Assembly (NCBI RefSeq): GCF_001399755.1
Contig: NZ_LJCP01000007.1
Coordinates: 1-64,000, forward strand
Source: Thiohalorhabdus denitrificans
GTDB taxonomy: Bacteria; Pseudomonadota; Gammaproteobacteria; Thiohalorhabdales; Thiohalorhabdaceae
Length of the DNA stretch: 64,000 nucleotides
Reading direction: 5' to 3'
The notes under the pieces are model-generated. The model worked only from the letters and a program-made list of their open reading frames with translations. It was not told the origin of the DNA and searched no databases. A program made the translations under genes and the position numbers. This document shows, piece after piece, positions 56,033-64,000 of this stretch (within the stretch, counting starts at the first letter, position 1; each line of letters begins with the position of its first letter).

Positions 56033-56639
56033 GCAATTGGGCTTCGAAGTCCTCGGGGACGGACCCCGGGATGCTCGGGCGCTCCGCCAGGGCCTGCCAC
56101 CAGGCCCGGACCCGGGGGAAGTCCCCGTAGTCGGACAGGTCCACGATCCGCTCCAGGATGGCGAAGCGCTGCAGCAGGGGCGCGTAGGCCGCGTCCACCA
56201 GGGAGAAGCCCTCGCCGTTGAACAGGGGTCCGGTGATGGCCTCCTCGAGGCGGGCGAGGCGGTGCTCCGCCTGGTGCCACCGGTCCTCGAACCCCTTGGC
56301 GTCCTCCGCGATCATCATCTGGAACTGATCGAAGATCAGCTGCTCGCCGAAGGCGATCCAGGCGCGGTTGTGGGCCCGCCGCACGGGGTCTTCCGGGTGC
56401 AGGTCGCCCTCGGTCACCTCGTTGACGAACTCGCTGATGACCGCCGACTCGAAGATCACCTCCGAGTCGTCCACGCGGAGCACCGGCACCTTGCCCTCGG
56501 GGCTGATGGCCAGGAACCAGTCCGGCTTGTCGGCCAGGTCGATATAGGTGGTTTCGAACGCCGCGCCCTTCTCCAGCAGGGTGATGATGGAGCGCTGGAC
56601 GAACGGGCACAGTGGAAAGCTGATCAGCTCGAGCTTCAT
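55986..56639 (-). CDS. Glutathione S-transferase family protein
   Basis: 217 residues. The N-terminal thioredoxin-like domain has a CPFVQR motif at 11-16 (omega/beta-type Cys), the cis-proline GKVPVL and the ESAVI glutathione contact. An all-helical domain follows. The ATG at 56639 is preceded by AGAGGTAGGGAG. Its 3' end overlaps the squalene-synthase start by 47 nt, so the pair is translationally coupled. Confidence 0.88.
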   Translation of the reverse strand: MKLELISFPLCPFVQRSIITLLEKGAAFETTYIDLADKPDWFLAISPEGKVPVLRVDDSEVIFESAVISEFVNEVTEGDLHPEDPVRRAHNRAWIAFGEQLIFDQFQMMIAEDAKGFEDRWHQAEHRLARLEEAITGPLFNGEGFSLVDAAYAPLLQRFAILERIVDLSDYGDFPRVRAWWQALAERPSIPGSVPEDFEAQLRAYFREKASHFGQQC

Positions 56640-56780
56640 GGGCTCCCTACCTCTCTCCAGGACGGGGCTAGTTTAGGGACAAACCGGGGCCTTGCCCACC
56701 CCGGGGAACGGTCGGCAACGGGGGGGCGGGCGGCTACAATAGGGCCCACCTTGAGCCCACCCATGCGAAGGAGGCCCGGC

Positions 56781-57560
56781 TTGAAGATCGCCACCTGGAA
56801 CGTGAACTCCATCCGCACCCGCAAGGAGCATGTGCGGGCCTTCCTGGAGGAGCACCGTCCCGATGTCCTGGGGCTGCAGGAGATCAAGGTGACGGACGAC
56901 CAGTTCCCGGCGGCGTTCTTCGCCGAGGCGGGCTACCGGTCCACGGTGTACGGCCAGAAGACCTACAACGGGGTGGCCTTCCTGGCCCGGGAGGGCTTCC
57001 ACGAGGCCGCCGACGTGGCGCGGGGCTTTCCGGACGAGGGCGAGGACGCCCATTCCCGCCTGATCGCCGCGCGCTTCGGCCCCGTGGTGGTGGTCAACAT
57101 CTACCTGCCCAACGGCTCCGAGGTGGGCTCGGAGAAGTACGCCTACAAGCTCGACTGGATGCAGCGGCTGCGGGAGTGGCTGGACGCCACCTACGGGGCC
57201 GAGGAGCCGGTGGTGCTGGTGGGGGACTTCAACGTCGCCCCCGAGGACCGCGACGTTCACGACCCCGAGGCCTGGCGCGGCCGGGTCCTGTTCTCCGAGC
57301 CGGAGAAGGAGGCCCTGGAGGCCATCCGGGCCTGGGGCTTCACCGACTGCTTCCGCCTCCACCACGAGGACGCCGGCCGGTTCTCCTGGTGGGACTACCG
57401 CATGAACCAGTTCCGCCGCGACATGGGTCTGCGCATCGACCACGTCTGGGCCAGCCGCCCCGCCGCCGAGGCCTGTTCCGTTTGCGACATCATCGTGGAA
57501 CCGCGCCGCTGGGAGCGGCCCTCGGACCACGCGCCGGTGGTGGCCGAGATCGACCTCTAA
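56781..57560 (+). CDS. xth: Exodeoxyribonuclease III (AP endonuclease)
   Basis: Base-excision repair enzyme cutting at abasic sites. It is 259 residues starting MKIATWNVNSIRTRKEH, with N7, E34, GDFNVAPEDRDV, LRIDHV and the C-terminal SDHAPV catalytic His. I start at TTG 56781, 6 nt after a perfect AAGGAGG (56768-56774). The ATG at 56763 lies before this ribosome site and adds six unrelated residues. Confidence 0.93.
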   Translation: MKIATWNVNSIRTRKEHVRAFLEEHRPDVLGLQEIKVTDDQFPAAFFAEAGYRSTVYGQKTYNGVAFLAREGFHEAADVARGFPDEGEDAHSRLIAARFGPVVVVNIYLPNGSEVGSEKYAYKLDWMQRLREWLDATYGAEEPVVLVGDFNVAPEDRDVHDPEAWRGRVLFSEPEKEALEAIRAWGFTDCFRLHHEDAGRFSWWDYRMNQFRRDMGLRIDHVWASRPAAEACSVCDIIVEPRRWERPSDHAPVVAEIDL

Positions 57561-57566
57561 AAAATT

Positions 57567-57747
57567 TAACCGCCAAGGAAAAACGGAAAAGGCAAAGAAG
57601 GCTCGGTAGCACCTACATCCAGGGTTGGCAATTGGTAATGGGGTGGTAATCCACCCATTGCCTGGCTACCTGGACCTTTTCCGTAGCTTTTAGCCGTTTC
57701 TTGCTGTCTTTGGCCGTTCTTGGCGCGCTTGGCGTCCTTGGCGGTTA
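57567..57747. repeat. 181-bp imperfect palindromic element between xth and maeB
   Basis: The ends are a perfect 13-bp inverted repeat (TAACCGCCAAGGA at 57567-57579 and its complement at 57735-57747). Inside, ACGGAAAAGG pairs with CCTTTTCCGT, and AATGGGGTGG with CCACCCATT at the centre. The whole element could fold into one long stem. It fills the gap between two convergent genes and shares CTTGGCGC..CTTGGCGT with 47963-47984. No coding capacity. The family is not identified. Confidence 0.75.
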
Positions 57748-57754
57748 GGTGCCG

Positions 57755-60019
<2,265 letters not shown>

Positions 60020-60043
60020 GGTGGGTCGCGTCGCTCCGTCGGA

Positions 60044-60568
60044 TCAGGGCAGGTAGATGCGGCGGTCGGCGAAGCCGGCGTGCTCCAGGGCATCCACCGC
60101 CACCGGCACCTGGGCGGCGGGGAGGGTGATGACCAGGAGCGTCCCGCCGTCGGTGACATGGGTCTGCCAGAAGGGGGCGTCCTCCTTGGGGATCCCCAGC
60201 TCCTCCAGCTTTTCGGTCTGGTCGCCCTGGAACAGGTCCAGGTAGAAGCGGGCGAACCAGCCCCATACGGCGCCGATGGCCACCACCCCCGGCAGCCACA
60301 GCCAGTGGAAGCCGGTGGCCCACAGCAGCAGGCCCAGGGGCAGGGCGTATAGGGCGCCTTTGCGCGCCCAGAGCCACGGGGAGGTGAGCTGGCCGAAGTG
60401 CTCCGGGGCCTGTTCCGCGTCCACGCCGCCGGGCAGCTGCTGGTGGAAAACCCGGATGTGGCGCCCCTCGATGCCGGCCTCGGTGAGGGCCGTGACGGCC
60501 TGCCCGGCCGCGGGCAGGTCGGGGGTGGTCAGCACCACGCGGTGGCTGAGCTCGCCGTGCTCGGTCAT
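60044..60568 (-). CDS. Uncharacterised membrane protein with DUF1269-like fold
   Basis: 174 residues. A ferredoxin-like segment at each end (RVVLTTPDLPAAGQAVTALT and GTLLVITLPAAQVPVAVDAL) encloses two transmembrane helices (about 66-110). This layout resembles stress-related DUF1269/GSP17M-type proteins. It overlaps the nuclease gene by 4 nt at its start and lies 24 nt upstream of maeB, so the three may be co-transcribed. Function unknown. Confidence 0.75.
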   Translation of the reverse strand: MTEHGELSHRVVLTTPDLPAAGQAVTALTEAGIEGRHIRVFHQQLPGGVDAEQAPEHFGQLTSPWLWARKGALYALPLGLLLWATGFHWLWLPGVVAIGAVWGWFARFYLDLFQGDQTEKLEELGIPKEDAPFWQTHVTDGGTLLVITLPAAQVPVAVDALEHAGFADRRIYLP

Positions 60569-61428
60569 CGCACCGCCTCGATCTGTGCGGGGTGGTGGAT
60601 GCGGACGGCGGGCGTGCCCTCGTGCAGCCGGATCCAGCCGCGCACCACCACGGTTCGTGCCTGCAGCGCCTCGAGGGCCTTGCCGGCGTCGGCGAAGGCC
60701 TCGGCCCGGTCCTTGCGCAGGATGGCGACGAAGTCCTCCGCGAAGCGCAGGTAGACGTATTTGCGAGCCGTATCTACCGTTTTCACACGTCCGCGGATGC
60801 GGCGAAAGGAGTTGCGCAGGTCCCGGCCGCTATCGGCCCCCTGGACCTCGTAGCGGGACAGGGCCCAGATGCCGCGCCGGTCCCGGCGGGCCTGCCGCTC
60901 GGCGGCGAAGTAATCCGCCACCCGGGAGAGGTTGGGCGGGTGGACGGCCACGTGGGCGTGCCCGCGGCGCAGAAGCAGGGCGTTGACGCTGGTGCCGTCG
61001 GCGGTGAAGACGTGGGCGAGGGTCCGATCGTAACGGTCCGTCTCCTCCGCCCCCCGCTCCAGCCGCACCCTGCGGCCCGCCAGGAGGTCGCGCAGGAAGC
61101 GCCGGGCCTCCGGTCCCCCGCGCTGCGCCGGATCGCCCCCGTGGGCCACCTCCGGGGCGTTGAGGCCGATGAGGCGAACCCGGGTGCCGTTGGCGAGTTC
61201 GAGGGTGTCTCCGTCCAGCACCCGCTCTACCTCCCGAAGCTCCCCGGCCTCGGCCGGATCCGGCTTCGTTCCGGCGATCCGCTCCGCCTGCGGGGGCGGA
61301 CGGTCGCCGTAGTGGACGGTCCCGTCCTCATCCTCCCAGCGATAGACCTCGCTGCCCGGGGCCCCTGGCGCCGGGAGCAGGACAAGCAAAAAAAGGGCGC
61401 CCGCCGGCGCCCTTTTCCACATGCCCAT
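60565..61428 (-). CDS. DUF4124-thermonuclease fusion protein, exported
   Basis: 287 residues: signal peptide (about 1-25), a DUF4124 segment (YRWEDEDGTVHYGDRPP), then a staphylococcal-nuclease domain (about 65-190; VLDGDTLELANGTRVRLIG, LNAPE, ETDRYDRTLAHVF). A C-terminal module of about 90 residues follows that could be an OB fold. Predicted secreted or periplasmic calcium-dependent nuclease. Start ATG at 61428 or 61422. Codons 3-14 coincide with the rpmE terminator (61388-61416). Confidence 0.85.
   Translation of the reverse strand: MGMWKRAPAGALFLLVLLPAPGAPGSEVYRWEDEDGTVHYGDRPPPQAERIAGTKPDPAEAGELREVERVLDGDTLELANGTRVRLIGLNAPEVAHGGDPAQRGGPEARRFLRDLLAGRRVRLERGAEETDRYDRTLAHVFTADGTSVNALLLRRGHAHVAVHPPNLSRVADYFAAERQARRDRRGIWALSRYEVQGADSGRDLRNSFRRIRGRVKTVDTARKYVYLRFAEDFVAILRKDRAEAFADAGKALEALQARTVVVRGWIRLHEGTPAVRIHHPAQIEAVR
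61388..61416 (-). terminator. rpmE terminator inside the nuclease start region
   Basis: On the minus strand AAAAGGGCGCC pairs with GGCGCCC and TTTT around a GGCG loop, followed by a seven-T tract (61394-61388). It is 31 nt after the rpmE stop and overlaps the first codons of the downstream nuclease gene, which it should attenuate. Confidence 0.8.
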
Positions 61429-61446
61429 CCCGCCGGGCGCGGCCGG

Positions 61447-61659
61447 CTACTGGTCGCCGGCCTGCTGGCCGTACTTGCGGCGGAACTTCTCCACCCGGCC
61501 GGCGGTGTCCACGATCTTCTGCTGCCCGGTGAAGAAGGGGTGGCAGGCCGAGCACACGTCCACGTGGATGTCGCCCACCGTGGTCCGGGTCTCGAAGCTG
61601 TGGCCGCAGGCGCAGCTCACCGTGGCGGGTTGGTATTCGGGATGGATCCCTTCCTTCAT
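61447..61659 (-). CDS. rpmE: 50S ribosomal protein L31, zinc-binding form
   Basis: 70 residues with CACGH and [10 protein letters not shown] cysteine pairs, the zinc-replete C+ form as in E. coli RpmE. The ATG at 61659 follows GAAGCG-type sequence. It has its own promoter (61705-61733) between it and rho. Confidence 0.95.
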   Translation of the reverse strand: MKEGIHPEYQPATVSCACGHSFETRTTVGDIHVDVCSACHPFFTGQQKIVDTAGRVEKFRRKYGQQAGDQ

Positions 61660-61704
61660 CGCAGGGCCCTCGAAGCGCTGTAATCGCCGTTGGAAAAGCT
61701 TTAT

Positions 61705-61733
61705 AGGATATAAGGAATTGCCGCGCCCCGCAA
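61705..61733 (-). promoter_or_regulatory. Candidate rpmE promoter
   Basis: Minus strand TTGCGG (61733-61728) and TATCCT (61710-61705) with a 17-nt spacer. The -35 begins just after the rho stop codon. Confidence 0.6.
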
Positions 61734-61734
61734 G

Positions 61735-62991
61735 CTAGCGGTTCATGCTGGCGAAGAAGTCCTCGTTGTCCTTGGTGGCCTTGAGCTTCTCCTGCAGGAA
61801 TTCCATGGCCTCGTTGGAATCCATGGGGTGCAGCAGCCGGCGCAGGATCTGGGTCTTCTGCAGCTCCTCCTGGGTCATGAGGAGCTCCTCGCGGCGGGTG
61901 CCGGACTTGTTGATGTTGATGGCGGGGTAGAGGCGCTTCTCCGCCATCTTGCGGTCCAGGTGCAGCTCCAGGTTGCCGGTGCCCTTGAACTCCTCGAAGA
62001 TCACCTCGTCCATGCGCGAGCCCGTATCCACCAGCGCCGTGGCCATGATGGTCAGGCTGCCGCCCTCCTCGATGTTGCGGGCGGCGCCGAAGAAGCGCTT
62101 GGGCTTGTGCAGGGCGTTGGCGTCCACGCCGCCGGTGAGCACCTTGCCGGAGCTCGGCACCGTGGTGTTGTAGGCGCGCGCCAGGCGGGTGATGGAGTCG
62201 AGCAGGATCACCACGTCGTTCTTGTGCTCCACCAGCCGCTTGGCCTTCTCGATGACGATTTCCGCCACCTGGGTGTGGCGCTGGGCGGGCTCGTCGAAGG
62301 TGGAGGAGATCACCTCGCCGCGTACCGAGCGCTGCATCTCCGTCACCTCCTCGGGCCGCTCGTCGATGAGCAGCACGATGAGGTAGCACTCGGGGTTGTT
62401 GGCGGTGATGGAGTGGGCGATGGACTGCAGCATCATGGTCTTGCCGGCCTTGGGCGGGGACACCAGCAGGCCGCGCTGCCCCTTGCCCACCGGCGATACC
62501 AGGTCGATGACCCGGCCGGTGAGGTCCTTCGGGTCGCCGTTTTCCACCTCCATGCGCAGCCGCTCCTCGGGGAACAGCGGCGTCAGGTTGTCGAGCAGGA
62601 CCTTGTGCTTGGTGCTCTCCGGCGACTCGTAGTTGATCTGCTCGACCTTGAGCAGGGCGAAGTAGCGCTCGCTATCCTTGGGCGGCCGGATCTGGCCGGC
62701 CACCGTATCGCCCACCCGCAGGTTGAAGCGCCGGATCTGGCTCGGCGACACGTAGATGTCGTCGGGGCCGGCCTGGTAGGAGGCATCCGCGGCGCGCAGA
62801 AAGCCGAAGCCGTCGGAGAGGATCTCCAGCACCCCCTCGCCGTAGATGCTCTCACCCTGCTTGGCCCGGGCCTTGAGGATGTTGAAGATCAGGTCCTGCT
62901 TGCGCAGGCGGCCCACGCCTTCAATTCCCATCTCCTGGGCCAGCTCATTGAGGTCGTAGGCAGTTTGTGCCTTGAGTTCGTTGAGGTTCAT
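61735..62991 (-). CDS. rho: Transcription termination factor Rho
   Basis: Hexameric RNA helicase, 418 residues. The N-terminal Rho-N and cold-shock-like RNA-binding domain includes GFGFLR. The ATPase has PPKAGKT at 179-185 and the later [14 protein letters not shown]. Last residues SMNR. NusG (4108-4641) is its partner. A long C-rich leader precedes it, and trxA lies upstream as in enterics. Confidence 0.97.
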   Translation of the reverse strand: MNLNELKAQTAYDLNELAQEMGIEGVGRLRKQDLIFNILKARAKQGESIYGEGVLEILSDGFGFLRAADASYQAGPDDIYVSPSQIRRFNLRVGDTVAGQIRPPKDSERYFALLKVEQINYESPESTKHKVLLDNLTPLFPEERLRMEVENGDPKDLTGRVIDLVSPVGKGQRGLLVSPPKAGKTMMLQSIAHSITANNPECYLIVLLIDERPEEVTEMQRSVRGEVISSTFDEPAQRHTQVAEIVIEKAKRLVEHKNDVVILLDSITRLARAYNTTVPSSGKVLTGGVDANALHKPKRFFGAARNIEEGGSLTIMATALVDTGSRMDEVIFEEFKGTGNLELHLDRKMAEKRLYPAININKSGTRREELLMTQEELQKTQILRRLLHPMDSNEAMEFLQEKLKATKDNEDFFASMNR

Positions 62992-63323
62992 GGGTGCGAT
63001 TCGGTCCTGACTGCGTTTCCTGGATAGCGAGGGAGTTCGGGTCGGTGTGCTCGGGGTGGTCTCGGCTAGGGAATGGCCGTCATAGGCGGCGGAACGGCGG
63101 CGCCTGGGGGGAGCCGCCTCTTAGGGTATGTGATGGCCTACGCCACGGCGGCCAGGGGGTTGTCGGAAGATCCTGACGGGCCGGGCGAACGGCAAGCTTG
63201 CGGTTGGGGGCAGGGGCCCGGCGGACCGCCCTCTGGCGGCCTCGCGCTGGCCTCCGGCCCCGCCGGTGGTCCGGGTCGGGGGAAGGGCTCCCACTCCGCG
63301 GCAGGGGCAGCCCTGGGACGATG
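62992..63323 (-). promoter_or_regulatory. trxA-rho spacer, C-rich rho leader
   Basis: 332 nt without a supported gene. On the minus strand the 100 nt before rho are strongly C-over-G (for example GAGACCACCCCGAGCACACC), resembling rut sites. In E. coli rho is autoregulated by termination in its leader (rhoL). A short rhoL-like peptide is not apparent here. Confidence 0.45.
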
Positions 63324-63647
63324 TTACAGGTTTTCCTCGACGAAGGCCTGCAGCTGGGCCTTGGACAGGGCGCCCACCTTGGTGGCCTCGACGTTGCCGT
63401 CCTTGAACAGCATCAAGGTGGGGATGCCGCGCACGCCGTACTTGGGGGGCGTGTTGGGGTTCTCGTCGATGTTCAGCTTGGCCACCTTGAGCTTGTCGGC
63501 GTACTCGTCCGACACCTCGTCGAGGATCGGGGCGGTCATCTTGCACGGACCGCACCATTCGGCCCAGTAGTCCACCAGCACCGGTTTGTCCGCGTTCAGC
63601 ACTTCCTCTTCGAAGGTGCTATCGGTGACATCCAGAGTCGAGCTCAT
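63324..63647 (-). CDS. trxA: Thioredoxin
   Basis: Cytosolic disulfide reductase, 107 residues. The WCGPC active site is at 31-35, preceded by VDYWAE, and the cis-proline is in GIPTLMLF. The ATG at 63647 follows AGGAGGAAGG. trxA-rho order as in many Gammaproteobacteria. Confidence 0.97.
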   Translation of the reverse strand: MSSTLDVTDSTFEEEVLNADKPVLVDYWAEWCGPCKMTAPILDEVSDEYADKLKVAKLNIDENPNTPPKYGVRGIPTLMLFKDGNVEATKVGALSKAQLQAFVEENL

Positions 63648-63758
63648 CCCTTCCTCCTGCGCTGGACCGGACGTACGGGATATTTAACCGCCCGGTCGCG
63701 GTTTCGGTAAAGGGGGCGCAGCCTGCCGGCGGCCCCCAGCGGGCCGCGGTGCTTGGTC

Positions 63759-63787
63759 AATGTAAGGGGGTCGGGGGCGGCGGTCAA
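63759..63787 (-). promoter_or_regulatory. Candidate trxA promoter
   Basis: Minus strand TTGACC (63787-63782) and TACATT (63764-63759) with a 17-nt spacer, giving a leader of about 105 nt. The leader contains a GC-rich hairpin near 63719-63746. Confidence 0.6.
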
Positions 63788-63811
63788 CCCTGCCTTGGCG
63801 GGAGAGGGCCG

Positions 63812-64000
63812 TCAGACACGCCGTTTGGCGTCCACCAGCTCCTGGAGGGTCATGGCGTCGAGGATCGCTTTGCCCCCTTCGACCGCGGTGAAAAAGACGA
63901 AGTTCGGACGCCCCTGGCGCCCCCGGGCCGCCAGGTGGTCCGCCAGGCGGCCCAGGGTCTCCGGGGCGTAGCGCCCGGGTCCCTCCAGGCGGCGATACAC
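63812..64000 (-). CDS. C-terminal end of an unknown protein (truncated by window)
   Basis: 62 codons remain; the 5' end is beyond the window. The visible part is APETLGRLADHLAARG, then NFVFFTAVEGGKAILDAM and the end LQELVDAKRRV. The product is not recognised. The reading frame is open to the edge and codon use fits. It is upstream of trxA on the same strand. Confidence 0.6.
   Translation of the reverse strand: MYRRLEGPGRYAPETLGRLADHLAARGRQGRPNFVFFTAVEGGKAILDAMTLQELVDAKRRV

Overview
This is a high-GC bacterial chromosome segment that looks gammaproteobacterial. It has a three-segment SecE, the tRNA-tuf cluster, a complete rnfABCDGE operon, and the trxA-rho and birA-coaX arrangements. It is not enteric-like. 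S14, S4 and L33 are zinc-binding (cysteine-bearing) forms, adenylate kinase has a four-cysteine lid, and adk-infA sit inside the ribosomal supercluster. A deep-branching, possibly environmental or halotolerant sulfur-oxidiser-like lineage is my guess from memory only. No phage, transposase or CRISPR array is visible.

Layout. 1-125: 3' end of 5S rRNA and the rrn terminator. 145-1730: birA-coaX. 1767-3680: tRNA-Thr(TGT), tRNA-Tyr, tRNA-Thr(GGT), tuf copy 1, rpmG, tRNA-Trp. 3745-15638: secE-nusG-rplKAJL-rpoBC. 15693-34876: one near-continuous translation supercluster (rpsL-rpsG-fusA-tuf copy 2-S10-spc-secY-adk-infA-rpmJ-alpha) starting from a strong sigma70 promoter and ending in a strong terminator after rplQ. 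34906-36554: a SAM hydroxide adenosyltransferase and an outer-membrane barrel candidate. 36590-41906 (minus): the Rnf complex, divergent from apbC/mrp (Fe-S carrier). 43379-46024: nucleotide and CoA metabolism (dcd, dut, coaBC) and a small membrane protein. 46050-54962: accessory genes (DASS transporter, DUF1998 helicase, LOG, DUF457-like protein, HPP, CBS, radC, site-2 protease). 54959-57560: squalene/phytoene synthase, GST, xth. 57755-64000: maeB, a DUF1269-like membrane protein, a DUF4124-nuclease fusion, rpmE, rho, trxA and a truncated gene at the edge.

Functionally most of the window is transcription and translation machinery under ribosomal-protein-style control (L10 leader, an rpsL leader hairpin, structured spacers before rplD, rpoB, rpoC and secY). 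The accessory half joins ferredoxin:NAD redox coupling (Rnf) to Fe-S cluster delivery (ApbC), with DNA repair genes and envelope functions around them.

The signals most worth following are: (1) an IscR type-1-like operator before apbC opposite the rnf promoter; (2) a strongly structured 229-nt spacer between rplC and rplD in an operon whose normal S10 leader position is absent; (3) a rho-independent terminator for rpmE lying inside the first codons of the downstream nuclease gene; (4) a set of zinc-type ribosomal proteins; (5) palindromic repeat elements at 47.6-48.0 kb and 57.57-57.75 kb. No clearly new multi-gene system was found.
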